Assembly (NCBI RefSeq): GCF_002441855.2
Contig: NZ_CP029487.1
Coordinates: 3,956,349 to 4,020,348, forward strand
Direction: 5' to 3'
DNA from: Eubacterium maltosivorans
GTDB lineage: Bacteria > Bacillota > Clostridia > Eubacteriales > Eubacteriaceae
Length of the DNA stretch: 64,000 nt
Shown here: one piece after another, positions 26,440 through 35,764 of the stretch
Layout: each line of letters opens with the position of its first letter
Position numbering within the stretch: the first letter of the stretch is position 1
Notes under the pieces: generated by a model
What the model saw: the letters and a program-made list of their open reading frames with translations, nothing else
What the model was told of the DNA's origin: nothing
The model's database searches: none
Translations under genes and position numbers: made by a program

Positions 26440-27240
26440 TTATACCGAACCGAAAAGCATCCTCTGATTGGCGATAATCTGAAGCAATTCATTGTATTTA
26501 GCGGCTTCCAGCGGGGTGTTGACCGGGTCGACAGTCACCGGAGCCAATGTCTGTTTTTGCATTGTTTCCTTTGTCAGCGACGCAAAATACTGCTTCATCA
26601 GCACATTTGAGGATTTAAGATTATTGTCTTTGTATTCATCATAAACTACCTGAGTGATGGCGTCATTATCAAAGGTTATCGAAAGCTTGCCTTTGTATCC
26701 CAAGGCATCCTCAGCCGGACTTTCGGCCGTATAGGTCCAGATAAAATCATTGATAACCTTAGGTGTGGTATCACCGGTTTTACAGTCGTCAAAGACAGAA
26801 GCAGCCAGGCTTTTAAAGTTTTCGGTGGTCTGAGTTGCACCGGTAACCGAGTCAACTGAAGGGTTTTGCTTTTCAATAAAACTTGTGTAAAGTTTTGAAT
26901 AAATGGCGCTCAGACTCAGGTCTGTTTCAGTCCAGCCATCTTTGGGGGAAGGGACAGACAGGCGGTTAGTCCCCTGAGCGTTGGTTTCCTCATAAGTGAC
27001 CTTTGTGATAATGCCTTTGTGCACGGAGGCAGTTATTTTTTGGCCATAGCCTCTGGGATCATAATACTTGGACGTGGCGGTATAGGTGCCGTCAATCAGT
27101 GCTTCAGACTTTTCTGAATCGAGAATTTCTCCGGTAATACTGTTATTGACAAGTTCCTTTTTACTGCATCCTGAAAGCAGAAGCAGACATGCAAAAATAA
27201 GAATCAGGGTAAAAATCATATTTTGTTTAATTCGTTGCAT
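26440..27240 (-). CDS. FMN-binding domain lipoprotein
   Basis: The protein has 266 aa. The N-terminal signal ends in the lipobox LLSGC (Cys 25), so the mature protein is anchored outside the membrane. Two FMN-binding-like repeats follow; the first contains DSVTGATQTTENF, matching the threonine flavinylation motif at which ApbE attaches FMN covalently. The second repeat (about 165-225) lacks that motif. Such proteins carry electrons outside the cell in Gram-positives. No partner gene lies adjacent, although a UPF0280/ApbE-like gene lies 4 kb away. The start follows AAGGAGA. Confidence 0.85.
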   Translation of the reverse strand: MQRIKQNMIFTLILIFACLLLLSGCSKKELVNNSITGEILDSEKSEALIDGTYTATSKYYDPRGYGQKITASVHKGIITKVTYEETNAQGTNRLSVPSPKDGWTETDLSLSAIYSKLYTSFIEKQNPSVDSVTGATQTTENFKSLAASVFDDCKTGDTTPKVINDFIWTYTAESPAEDALGYKGKLSITFDNDAITQVVYDEYKDNNLKSSNVLMKQYFASLTKETMQKQTLAPVTVDPVNTPLEAAKYNELLQIIANQRMLFGSV

Positions 27241-27297
27241 GCAGGTCTCCTTTCATCTTAATTCTTTATACCATTATAGAGTAAATATAAACAAAAG

Positions 27298-27328
27298 AAA
27301 AGAGAAAGAATGAAACTCCTTCTCTTTT
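27298..27328 (-). terminator. terminator after the pyrophosphatase gene
   Basis: AAAAGAGAA (27298-27306) is complementary to TTCTCTTTT (27320-27328). On the minus strand it ends in a T-rich run and follows the pyrophosphatase stop codon by about 16 bases. Confidence 0.6.
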
Positions 27329-27344
27329 GTTAAGGTTTATTAAA

Positions 27345-28967
27345 TTATAACGCTGAAGCATTCATGAGCGGCGGCACCACCTGTTTTTTTCTGGAGTAAA
27401 CGCCAGGAAAAAATTTACTGATGTCATCCTCTCCGATACCAAAAGCTGCCTCGGCAAGCTTTCTGGATTTGCCAGCGACCAGTATTTCACTGCCGCCCAT
27501 AATAATATCCGTTACCATCAGGACAGCCAGGTCAAAACCCTCTTCGGCGCACGCTTTTTCCATTTCAGATAATACAGGTCTGAGCTGCTTGAACATACCC
27601 TTAAAGTCACCAGTGTTGATTTGAGAAACCATGACTTTATAATTACCCATGGTAAAGCGCTTGCGGTCTGCGGATAAGATTTCCCTGGGAGACATGTCCG
27701 CCAGGTTGCTGCCGGCTACCAGCATGTTTTCGCCATAGGCTTTCAGATCAACACCTGCGATATCCGCAAGCTCTTCTGCGATTTTCCGGTCAGTCTCGGT
27801 ACAGGTAGGAGAATGGAAAAGCAGAGTGTCTGAAATAATGGCTGAGAGCATCAAGCCAGCAATGGGACGCGGAATTGGAATATTCCGTTCGTGGTACATC
27901 TTTGACACAATGGTACAGGTGCAGCCTACGGGCTCAATCCGCAGATACAGCGGTGTAGACGTCTGTATTTCAGCTACGCGGTGATGGTCGATAACCTCAA
28001 TAATTTCAGCTTCTTCTACGCCTCGGATGGACTGCCCGCGTTCGTTGTGGTCAACGAGAATAACCTGCTTGCGGTTATAGTCCAGCAAATTACTTTTGGT
28101 AATGGAGGCGAGAACCATACCGTCTTCGGAGACAACTGGAAACCGCGTATGATTAGAGGTGAGCATATTTTCCTTGACGTCGTCGATCGTTTCGTAGGTG
28201 ACAAAGTACTCCAGATTTTCTCGCTTTACGAAGTTGGTAATTGGGATTACCTGGGTTAAAAGGCGGATGACCTCAAAGGGAGAATGATTAGAGAGGAATA
28301 TGAGTCCCTTATAATTTTCAGGAACCGGCGGTGTTGTACCAATCGGTGTATTGGAGATAATGATGTTTTCTGCGCCGACCTTAAAGGCCTTTTCAAGTGA
28401 GCCGTCATTAAGGGCTGTGACGACAAAATCTTCAGCGCTGAGCTTCTGGCCGGCTGTCAGCTCGGTGTTAGTGTAAAGGTTGCCGGTAACGCAGTCATAT
28501 GGAATCTCCCCGATAATACGGGCGTCCAGAATTTCAATGATATTTTTATAAGGTGTTTTGGTGTCCTTAAGGATGGATTCAACATAAGGGTCTGTGTAGG
28601 CCTGTATGATATCTGGAAGCGAGATGATACCGAGAAGCTTTTTATCGGCGTCAACAACGGGCAGGGAACGGCCGGGGTTTGAAATAATTTGATTCATGGT
28701 TTTTAATACCGAATCCTGTTCTGTCGCCATAGAAAAATTATTGAAATGAAGGTCGGAAACCTGGGGCTTAACGCTTTTGATCAGCTTAGGCGGCTCCACG
28801 TTAAAATAATCCAGTACATATTTTGTTTCTTTATTGATATTACCAAGACGGCATGCCACAACGTTTTCGTTTCCGAGAGCCTGTTTCAGGTAGGCGTAGG
28901 AAAGAGAGGCGCAAATGGAATCCGTATCGGGATTTTGATGTCCAAAAACATAAATAGCTTGAGCCAT
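27345..28967 (-). CDS. CBS/DRTGG-containing manganese-dependent inorganic pyrophosphatase
   Basis: The protein has 540 aa. The start is ATG 28967, which has AGGAGAG upstream on the minus strand; the longer frame to 29003 does not. It is a family II DHH/DHHA2 pyrophosphatase: metal-binding GHQNPDTDS at residue 9 and the later DHNE and IDHH motifs, with a C-terminal DHHA2 domain ending in SRKKQVVPPL. A regulatory insert at about 70-300 contains two CBS domains and a DRTGG domain that bind adenine nucleotides or diadenosine polyphosphates. It hydrolyses pyrophosphate under nucleotide control. Confidence 0.93.
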   Translation of the reverse strand: MAQAIYVFGHQNPDTDSICASLSYAYLKQALGNENVVACRLGNINKETKYVLDYFNVEPPKLIKSVKPQVSDLHFNNFSMATEQDSVLKTMNQIISNPGRSLPVVDADKKLLGIISLPDIIQAYTDPYVESILKDTKTPYKNIIEILDARIIGEIPYDCVTGNLYTNTELTAGQKLSAEDFVVTALNDGSLEKAFKVGAENIIISNTPIGTTPPVPENYKGLIFLSNHSPFEVIRLLTQVIPITNFVKRENLEYFVTYETIDDVKENMLTSNHTRFPVVSEDGMVLASITKSNLLDYNRKQVILVDHNERGQSIRGVEEAEIIEVIDHHRVAEIQTSTPLYLRIEPVGCTCTIVSKMYHERNIPIPRPIAGLMLSAIISDTLLFHSPTCTETDRKIAEELADIAGVDLKAYGENMLVAGSNLADMSPREILSADRKRFTMGNYKVMVSQINTGDFKGMFKQLRPVLSEMEKACAEEGFDLAVLMVTDIIMGGSEILVAGKSRKLAEAAFGIGEDDISKFFPGVYSRKKQVVPPLMNASAL

Positions 28968-29117
28968 ATTTCGAATTCTCTCCTTTTTTTGTAATACTAT
29001 CATAATAAGAAAAAAAAATCCATTAATAATCTCTGTAAAGGGTATCAGATTATAAGACGCAGGAAATTAAGCTTCTGGTAAAGTGGTTGGAATAAAAGGA
29101 ATATTTAAGCTTGGCAA

Positions 29118-29151
29118 TAAAAAACGGCAGAAGCTTCTGCTTCCACCGTTT
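29118..29151 (-). terminator. terminator after patB
   Basis: AAACGG (29122-29127) pairs with CCGTTT (29146-29151), enclosing the palindrome CAGAAGCTTCTG, and the minus strand then reads six T residues. Confidence 0.75.
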
Positions 29152-29155
29152 GAGA

Positions 29156-30331
29156 TTAAATAGTGTCAATGGCAGTCTTGAGTTGGGAAAAGGCTCTCTC
29201 CAATGTCGCTTTTGGACAGGCAATATTAAATCGTTCAAAGCCCTCGCCCTCGGGACCGAACATGGCGCCGCGGTCCAGCCAGAGTTTGGCGTTATTGACA
29301 ATCATATCCTCCAGAGCATCCTCGGACAAGCCCAGTTCCCTGAAATCCAGCCATACAAGATAGGTTCCTTCTGGCTCGACAAGTTTTACCTGTGGTAAGT
29401 TTTTTTTCAGAAAATCACGGACAAAGGATAAATTGGAGGCAAGATACTGCTTTAATGCTTCCAGCCACTCTTCGCCGTGGGCATAGGCAGCCTGACAGGC
29501 AACAAGCCCCATGAGGCCAACCTGGCTGAAACCGGAACGCTCCATTTCCGCTTTAAATGTGTGGCGGAGCGTCCGGTTGGGGATAAAGATATTGGAAGCC
29601 TGAAGTCCGGCAAGATTAAAGGTTTTGCTGGGAGCAGTACAGGTAAGGCTGATGTCCGCAAAGTCTGGTTTTATGCTGGCAAAAATGGTATGAGTCTGCC
29701 CTTCATATACAAAATCAGCATGGATTTCATCTGATACAATTGTCACATTGTGGGCAAGGCAGATATCGCCCATCCGCGTCAGTTCATCTTTTGTCCAGAC
29801 GCGGCCAACAGGGTTATGCGGACTGCAGAGAATAAACAACTTGACGTTATTATCGACAATTTTCTGCTCAAAATCATCAAAATCAATGGTATATCGGCCG
29901 TCTTGATAGAGCAATGGATTGTTTACCAGCTGGCGTTCGTTAACCTCAATGCAGCGTGTGAAGGGGTAATAAACCGGCCGCTGAATCAGTACAGCGTCTC
30001 CTTTTTCAGTCAGGCCCCGCACTGCTGTGGCAATGGCATAGACGACACCAGGCGTTTTGACGAGCCAGGAGGCCTCTGGCTCCCAGTTGAAGCGCCGGCT
30101 GTACCATGCTTGCAGCGTGTCGAAATAATCGTATTTTACATCTGAGTAACCATAGATACCGTGTGCGCTGGTTTTTACAAGGGCGTCGATGACGTGCTGT
30201 GGCGTCTTAAAGTCCATATCGGCTACCCAGAGGGGAAGGATATCTTCAGGCATCCCTCGTTCTGCAGCAAAATCATACTTAATGGAACCAGTATTTTTCC
30301 GGTCCACTATTTCATCAAAATTGTAAGACAT
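29156..30331 (-). CDS. patB: PatB/MalY-type cystathionine beta-lyase (C-S lyase)
   Basis: The protein has 391 aa and is a fold-type I PLP enzyme. The start MSYNFDEIVDRKNTGSIKYD and LPLWVADMDFKTP are hallmarks of the MalY/PatB group. SDEIHADF and the PLP lysine in TAPSKTFNLAGLQASN are present. It cleaves cystathionine (or cysteine) to homocysteine, pyruvate and ammonia. ATG 30331 has AGGAGG upstream and lies 10 bases after the stop of the metC-like gene with which it is co-transcribed. Confidence 0.92.
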   Translation of the reverse strand: MSYNFDEIVDRKNTGSIKYDFAAERGMPEDILPLWVADMDFKTPQHVIDALVKTSAHGIYGYSDVKYDYFDTLQAWYSRRFNWEPEASWLVKTPGVVYAIATAVRGLTEKGDAVLIQRPVYYPFTRCIEVNERQLVNNPLLYQDGRYTIDFDDFEQKIVDNNVKLFILCSPHNPVGRVWTKDELTRMGDICLAHNVTIVSDEIHADFVYEGQTHTIFASIKPDFADISLTCTAPSKTFNLAGLQASNIFIPNRTLRHTFKAEMERSGFSQVGLMGLVACQAAYAHGEEWLEALKQYLASNLSFVRDFLKKNLPQVKLVEPEGTYLVWLDFRELGLSEDALEDMIVNNAKLWLDRGAMFGPEGEGFERFNIACPKATLERAFSQLKTAIDTI

Positions 30332-30340
30332 AAATTCCTC

Positions 30341-31474
30341 CTATTTCAGTGACTGATCGAGATCGGCAATGAGATCATTAATATCCTCCAGCCCTACAGA
30401 CAAACGCAGCAGACAGTCGTCAATACCGAGAGATTCCCTTATGCTTTCAGGCACATCGGCGTGAGTCTGAAGCATTGGATAGGTGATGAGGGACTCAACC
30501 CCGCCAAGACTTTCGGCGTAAAGTATAAGGGAAACACGCTCAAGCACGTTTACCGCCGTCTGAGGGCAGTCAACCTTGAATGAGATCATTGCGCCGGAGC
30601 CTCTGGCCTGTTTTTGGGAAAGCGCGTAGTCAGGATGATCTGGAAGACCAACATAAAAGACCTGTTTAATTCGAGTGTGCTGTGACAGCCACTTAGATAA
30701 TTCTAACGCATTTTGCTGCTGTCTGTCCATACGTATGGCTAAAGTTTTTATACCCCGGAGAACCAGCCAGCTGTCAAATGGGGAGAGACAGGCGCCGGTG
30801 GTTCCGTAAATAAAGCGGAGACGCTCGGATAAAGCCTCGTTTTTGGTAACAAGAAAACCGGCAAGTGTGTCGTTGTGCCCGGATAAATACTTTGTGCCGC
30901 TGTGGACCACCACATCTGCACCGAGATCCAGAGGGTTTAAATAGTAAGGTGTTAAAAAAGTATTATCCACCAGCAGCAAAAGATCATGGGCCTTTGCAAT
31001 TTCGGCTATTGCTTTTATATCGGTAACCTTCATCATAGGGTTGGTCGGTGTTTCGATAAAAATAGCTTTGGTGGAAGACGTGACAGCCTCCCTGACCGCC
31101 GCTGTATCTGAGGTGTTGACTGCTGTGAAATGCAGCCCATGATTGGAGGAAATAGTGTTAAACAACCGGTGTGAGCCTCCGTAAAGATCATCAGAGGTGA
31201 TAATATGGTCGCCGCCTTTAAACAGCTCAAAAAGAGCGGTAACGGCCGCCATGCCAGAGGAGAAGGCCAGCGCATCGTTTCCGTGTTCCAGTCTGGCGAT
31301 GGTTTCCTCGAGGTGCTCCCGGGTCGGGTTCTGAATACGCGAATAATCATAGCCTGTGCTCTGACCCACACCGGGGTGGGCAAAGGTAGCATTTTGAAAA
31401 ATAGGAACAGAAATGGCTCCGGTGTCATTGCGATAAACGTTAGAACCGTGAATGCAGAGGGTATTAATGTTCAT
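30341..31474 (-). CDS. trans-sulfuration PLP enzyme (cystathionine gamma-synthase/beta- or gamma-lyase)
   Basis: The protein has 377 aa of the Cys/Met metabolism PLP family: NTLCIHG at the N-terminus, SGMAA near 75, and the PLP lysine in HSGTKYLSGHNDTLAG near 200. Paralogues in this family differ in reaction (MetB, MetC, MccB) and cannot be separated by eye. Pairing with patB and the divergent cysK favour interconversion of cysteine and homocysteine. It is read from a TTGACT-17-TATGAT promoter upstream. Confidence 0.9.
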   Translation of the reverse strand: MNINTLCIHGSNVYRNDTGAISVPIFQNATFAHPGVGQSTGYDYSRIQNPTREHLEETIARLEHGNDALAFSSGMAAVTALFELFKGGDHIITSDDLYGGSHRLFNTISSNHGLHFTAVNTSDTAAVREAVTSSTKAIFIETPTNPMMKVTDIKAIAEIAKAHDLLLLVDNTFLTPYYLNPLDLGADVVVHSGTKYLSGHNDTLAGFLVTKNEALSERLRFIYGTTGACLSPFDSWLVLRGIKTLAIRMDRQQQNALELSKWLSQHTRIKQVFYVGLPDHPDYALSQKQARGSGAMISFKVDCPQTAVNVLERVSLILYAESLGGVESLITYPMLQTHADVPESIRESLGIDDCLLRLSVGLEDINDLIADLDQSLK

Positions 31475-31529
31475 AGGAAAGTCTCCTTTTTAAATGATAT
31501 AAGACATAGTCAATAGATATGTTTTTATA

Positions 31530-31558
31530 ATCATAGTACGAAAAATACCGGAAGTCAA
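31530..31558 (-). promoter_or_regulatory. promoter of the metC-like/patB operon
   Basis: On the minus strand TTGACT (31558-31553), 17 bases and TATGAT (31535-31530). Confidence 0.75.
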
Positions 31559-31572
31559 CAATTTTTTTAAAA

Positions 31573-31664
31573 CATATATGAAAAATATGGATTATTTTTC
31601 AAAAGAGCTTGACAGAATTGGCTCATCGGCATATAATAAAAATCATACTAATCATATATGAAAA
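31573..31664. repeat. pair of CATATATGAAAA boxes in the divergent metC-cysK region
   Basis: The same 12-mer occurs at 31573-31584 and 31653-31664, exactly 80 bases apart, on either side of the cysK promoter. Its core CATATATG is self-complementary. The placement suits a shared regulator of the two sulfur operons (inference). Confidence 0.5.
31609..31637 (+). promoter_or_regulatory. consensus promoter of cysK
   Basis: TTGACA (31609-31614), 17 bases and TATAAT (31632-31637); start near 31644. Confidence 0.9.
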
Positions 31665-31700
31665 CCAAAGAATATAATATTTTGAACGGAGGAAAACAAA

Positions 31701-32633
31701 ATGGCAAAAATTTATAAGAGTTTAACAGAATTAATTGGAAAAACACCGCTTTTGGAGCTGAGCAATTATGAAAAGAAAAATGCATTAGATGCTGCAGTGC
31801 TGGCAAAGCTTGAGTACTTTAATCCAGCGGGGAGCGTTAAGGATCGTATTGCGAAAGCCATGATTGATGACGCAGAGGCAAAGGGGCTGCTGAAGAAAGG
31901 CTCTGTTATTATTGAACCGACGAGTGGTAATACCGGCATTGGTCTGGCGAGTGTTGCTGCTGCCAGAGGCTACCGCGTGATTCTGACAATGCCTGAGACC
32001 ATGAGTGTGGAACGCAGAAAGCTATTAAAGGCCTATGGGGCAGAGCTGGTTCTGACCGATGGCGCTGCTGGTATGAAGGGTGCTATCGCTAAGGCAGAGG
32101 AGCTGGCCAAGGAAACACCGAACTCATTTATTCCAGGGCAGTTTGTCAATCCTGCAAACCCGGCTGTGCACAGAGCCACAACGGGTCCGGAAATCTGGGA
32201 AGATACAGATGGAAAAGTAGATTACTTTGTAGCTGGTATTGGTACAGGCGGCACGATTACCGGCGTAGGCGAGTACCTGAAATCTAAAAATCCAGATTTA
32301 AAAGTGATTGCCGTTGAACCGACGGGTTCTCCGGTGCTGTCAGAAGGAAAAGCAGGTCCGCATAAAATTCAGGGCATTGGCGCTGGTTTTGTACCGGATA
32401 CGTTGAACACCGGTGTGTACGATGAGATCATTAAAGTTGATAATGAAGACGCTTTTGCGGCAGGCCGGGAGGTTGCAAAAGAGGAAGGCCTGCTGGTCGG
32501 CATTTCTTCAGGCGCGGCGCTATGGGCGGCAACGCAGCTTGCAAAGCGTCCTGAAAATAAAGGGAAAAATATTGTGGTGCTGTTACCCGATACCGGAGAA
32601 CGCTATTTATCAACTGCCTTGTTTGAGGAATAA
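31701..32633 (+). CDS. cysK: cysteine synthase A (O-acetylserine sulfhydrylase)
   Basis: The protein has 310 aa. The PLP lysine lies in GSVKDRIA near residue 43, [11 protein letters not shown] near 70 binds substrate and GTGGTITG near 180 holds the PLP phosphate. It makes cysteine from O-acetylserine and sulfide. ATG 31701 follows GGAGG. The gene is a single unit between a consensus promoter and a strong terminator, divergent from the trans-sulfuration pair. Confidence 0.97.
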   Translation: MAKIYKSLTELIGKTPLLELSNYEKKNALDAAVLAKLEYFNPAGSVKDRIAKAMIDDAEAKGLLKKGSVIIEPTSGNTGIGLASVAAARGYRVILTMPETMSVERRKLLKAYGAELVLTDGAAGMKGAIAKAEELAKETPNSFIPGQFVNPANPAVHRATTGPEIWEDTDGKVDYFVAGIGTGGTITGVGEYLKSKNPDLKVIAVEPTGSPVLSEGKAGPHKIQGIGAGFVPDTLNTGVYDEIIKVDNEDAFAAGREVAKEEGLLVGISSGAALWAATQLAKRPENKGKNIVVLLPDTGERYLSTALFEE

Positions 32634-32639
32634 ATTAAA

Positions 32640-32680
32640 AAAAGGGTGTGTACGAATATCGTGTACACACCCGTTTTTTT
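32640..32680. terminator. bidirectional terminator between cysK and nrdG
   Basis: GGGTGTGTAC (32644-32653) and GTACACACCC (32663-32672) form a 10-bp stem. T-rich sequence follows on the plus strand and also on the minus strand, so it can end both convergent genes. Confidence 0.92.
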
Positions 32681-33143
32681 AGTGTCGTAATTCAATAACA
32701 CGTTGGTTACTGCTTCCACGAAAGGGGAGGGTCAGATCACGCTTTTCAAACTGGAATGGCCCGTCAATGAGCAGATCGGTTTCCTGAAGCAGAGCCTTGA
32801 CGCCGTTATCATTCAGGGCTTTCAGTCTTTCCAGCGTGTAGCCAGTGTAGGTAACCACATCCAAACCCTTTGCATGAAGTTTATGAGCCAGGCCGGCCAA
32901 GGCGGCTGGCTGCAGAAAGGGCTCGCCGCCGCTGAATGTAACGCCTTGAAGAAGAGGATTTTCCATTATTCGAGCGAAAAGCATCTCTGTTTCCACAAAA
33001 GTGCCGCCTGTTCGCTGATGTGTCTGAGGATTATGGCAGCCGGGGCAATTGTGGGGGCAGCCCTGGGTAAAGATGACAAAGCGAAGCCCAGGGCCGTCAA
33101 CTATGGATTCTTCGATACAATTATTGATTTGCAGAAACGCCAT
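32679..33143 (-). CDS. nrdG: anaerobic ribonucleoside-triphosphate reductase activating protein
   Basis: The protein has 154 aa, a radical-SAM enzyme with the NrdG motif CPHNCPGCHNP near residue 30 and TFSGGEPFLQ near 68. It installs the glycyl radical on NrdD. Its frame overlaps the end of nrdD by 23 bases, so the two are translationally coupled. Confidence 0.96.
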   Translation of the reverse strand: MAFLQINNCIEESIVDGPGLRFVIFTQGCPHNCPGCHNPQTHQRTGGTFVETEMLFARIMENPLLQGVTFSGGEPFLQPAALAGLAHKLHAKGLDVVTYTGYTLERLKALNDNGVKALLQETDLLIDGPFQFEKRDLTLPFRGSSNQRVIELRH

Positions 33144-35445
33144 GCTTTACCCTCGCTTTCTCTTCCGCGCGCTTTGCGTTGTTCCAGCGGTCAATGGTAC
33201 CTACCAGATAGCCAGTAATACGGCGGATGCGCTCAAAATCAGGGTTTCCATCACCCTCATGTCTGTGACAGTTTGGACATTCTTCACCGATAATACCGTT
33301 GTAGCCACAGACTGGGTCTCTGTCGACGGGATGGTTGATGGAACCGTAGCCGATACCGGCTTCCTTCATGCAGCGGACAATTTTTTCAAAGGCTGCGAGG
33401 TTGGCGCTGGCATTTCCGTCCAGCTCGACATAGCTGATGTGCCCCGCGTTGGTATACGCATGGTAAGGCGCTTCCAACTGAATCTTTTTATAGGCCTGTA
33501 TGGGGTAGTAGACCGGAACATGGAAGGAATTCGTATAGAACTCGCGGTCGGTAACGCCGGGGACAGTCCCGAATTTTTCGCGGTCGATGGAGACAAAACG
33601 GCCGCTGAGCCCTTCAGCCGGTGTAGCGAGCAGGGTAAAGTTTAAGCCTGTCTTTTCAGATTCAGCGTCCATCAGGCGCCGCAGATGCCCAACGATCTGA
33701 AGACCCAGAGTCTGACTTTCCGCGCTTTCTCCATGGTGCTTGCCCGTAAGCGCCTTGAGAGTCTCAGCAAGCCCGATAAAGCCGACGCTGAGGGTTCCGT
33801 GCTTTAAAACGTCCTCGATCCGGTCGTCCCGGCCAAGGCCTTCCGAATCGATCCAGACGCCCTGTCCCATCAGGAAAGGATAATTACGCCCCCGTTTAGC
33901 GGCCTGGATTTTGAAACGGTGAAGCAGCTGGGTCACAACCAGAGAGACACGCTCATCCAAAAGCTTGTAAAAAGTATCAAGACTTCCCTCGGATTCAAGA
34001 GCGATCCTGGGTAAATTGATGGAAGTAAAGCTTAAATTGCCGCGCCCGCAGGTCGTTTCATTTTCAGGGTCATAATGATTGCCCATAACCCGGGTCCGGC
34101 AGCCCATGTAGGCTACTTCTGTATTATAATCGCCCTTTTTGTAATACTGTAAATTAAAAGGGGCGTCCAGAAAGCTGAAGTTCGGGAAAAGGCGTTTGGA
34201 GGAAGTTTTGATGGCCAGTTTAAAAAGATCGTAGTTGGGATCGGCCTTGTCATAGTTAATCCCCTCTTTTACCTTGAAAATCTGAACCGGAAAAATGGGC
34301 GTCTCGCCGTTGCCAAGTCCGGCCATTGTGGCTTTCAGCAGGTTTTTGATGACCATTCGTCCTTCGGCGGAGGTATCCGTACCATAGTTTACAGAGGAAA
34401 AAGGAACCTGGGCACCGGCCCGGGAGTTCATGGTATTCAGGTTATGAATAAAGGCTTCCATCGCCTGATAGGTGGCTTCCTCGGATTCGCGCAGTGCGGT
34501 CTGGCAGGCCAGCTCATGGTTTTTTTTAATCATCTGGGTATCAAAAGAAGACCCTTTAAAAAATGCGGCCAGCTTCTGACCGAAGGTTTCCTGTGTATCC
34601 ATAGTAACTGGGACATTAATTTTTTCACAGGCAGAGACAACCATCTCGGTGATTGTTTCGCGTTCCTTTCCGGAACAGACACAGAGATCATTGATTAGCG
34701 CTTTGCGGTATAGCTTGCTGAAAGTCTTGACAATACCGGGCGCCATGGCATAATCAAAGTTTGGAATACTCTGGCCTCCGTGCATTTCATTTTGATTTGC
34801 CTGAATGGCGATGCAGGCAAGAGCGGAGTAGCTGCGGATGTCGTTGGGCTCACGCAGGTAGCCATGTCCTGTTGAGAAGCCGCCCTTAAAGAGTTTAAGC
34901 AGGTCAATCTGGCAACAGGTTTCAGTCAGCATATAAAAATCTTTATCGTGAATATGGATATCACCGGAGATATGTGCATCAGCAATTTCGCGCGGAAGAA
35001 TGTAATTATCGATAAAATATTTTGATCCTTCAGAACCGTATTTCAGCATGGTTCCCATTGCTGTATCTGAGTCGATATTGGCGTTTTCACGTTTAAGGTC
35101 TGCGTCTTCAGCGTAACGGAAAGTGAGATCTTTATAAATTTCCATCAAATCGCTCTCAGCCTGACGTGTTTTAGCGTGCTCGGCACGGTATAGAATATAG
35201 GCTTTTGCTGTTTTGGCGTAGTCAGCTTTGATCAGCGTTTCTTCCACAATATCCTGTATCTGCTCCACCGTTGGACGGCCTAAAGGCTCAGCCGCTGAGG
35301 TGACCACATTGGTCAGAAACTCAATGTGCTTTTCTGTCATAGACTCGCCGCTCACAGAGATATTCGCCTTGTAAATGGCATTGCTGATTTTACGGGCATC
35401 AAATGGCGCTACAGTTCCGTTCCGTTTAATAATATTGTCGATCAT
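33121..35445 (-). CDS. nrdD: anaerobic ribonucleoside-triphosphate reductase, class III
   Basis: The protein has 774 aa. An N-terminal ATP-cone (residues 1-95, IKRNGTVAPFDARKISNAI) for allosteric control precedes the catalytic barrel. The C-terminus has the zinc Cys cluster (VCGYNG and CPNCH) and the glycyl-radical region RITGYLVGT. It reduces NTPs to dNTPs without oxygen. Two NrdR-like boxes lie upstream. ATG 35445 has GGAGG nine bases away. Confidence 0.97.
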   Translation of the reverse strand: MIDNIIKRNGTVAPFDARKISNAIYKANISVSGESMTEKHIEFLTNVVTSAAEPLGRPTVEQIQDIVEETLIKADYAKTAKAYILYRAEHAKTRQAESDLMEIYKDLTFRYAEDADLKRENANIDSDTAMGTMLKYGSEGSKYFIDNYILPREIADAHISGDIHIHDKDFYMLTETCCQIDLLKLFKGGFSTGHGYLREPNDIRSYSALACIAIQANQNEMHGGQSIPNFDYAMAPGIVKTFSKLYRKALINDLCVCSGKERETITEMVVSACEKINVPVTMDTQETFGQKLAAFFKGSSFDTQMIKKNHELACQTALRESEEATYQAMEAFIHNLNTMNSRAGAQVPFSSVNYGTDTSAEGRMVIKNLLKATMAGLGNGETPIFPVQIFKVKEGINYDKADPNYDLFKLAIKTSSKRLFPNFSFLDAPFNLQYYKKGDYNTEVAYMGCRTRVMGNHYDPENETTCGRGNLSFTSINLPRIALESEGSLDTFYKLLDERVSLVVTQLLHRFKIQAAKRGRNYPFLMGQGVWIDSEGLGRDDRIEDVLKHGTLSVGFIGLAETLKALTGKHHGESAESQTLGLQIVGHLRRLMDAESEKTGLNFTLLATPAEGLSGRFVSIDREKFGTVPGVTDREFYTNSFHVPVYYPIQAYKKIQLEAPYHAYTNAGHISYVELDGNASANLAAFEKIVRCMKEAGIGYGSINHPVDRDPVCGYNGIIGEECPNCHRHEGDGNPDFERIRRITGYLVGTIDRWNNAKRAEEKARVKHGVSANQ

Positions 35446-35493
35446 TACATCATTCCTCCGGATGCTTAGTTATTGTCGGTTACTTCGAAAATC

Positions 35494-35540
35494 ATACTAT
35501 ATATTGTGCTCTCTGTCAATTTGTGGACAACATTTTGTGA
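35494..35540. promoter_or_regulatory. twin NrdR boxes upstream of nrdD
   Basis: ATACTATATATTGTGC (35494-35509) and GGACAACATTTTGTGA (35525-35540) both match the NrdR consensus (C-W-A-x-A-T-x-T-W-G-T-G core). Their starts are 31 bases apart, three helical turns, the usual spacing for cooperative NrdR binding. The remaining bases 35541-35667 show no gene. Confidence 0.8.
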
Positions 35541-35660
35541 AAATGATTAAAATGAGCGTATGAGAGGGCTGAGGCCTGTGGATAAAAAATGTGCACAAAA
35601 ATTTTTATTAAATAAGCGTGAAAGAGGACAATTTTTTACAGATGAAAACAGCTGACCAAT

Positions 35661-35698
35661 ATAAAAAAGCGGTGTACGCTGTTTTAACGTATACCGCT
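35661..35698 (-). terminator. terminator of the surface-protein gene
   Basis: AGCGGTGTACG (35668-35678) pairs with CGTATACCGCT (35688-35698) with one G.T pair; on the minus strand six T residues follow. It ends the gene at 35765-37396. Confidence 0.85.
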
Positions 35699-35764
35699 AC
35701 ATTTAGATAAAAATTTGTTTTTGCCAAGTATAACATACAATATATGGTTTTAGCGTCATCGCTG

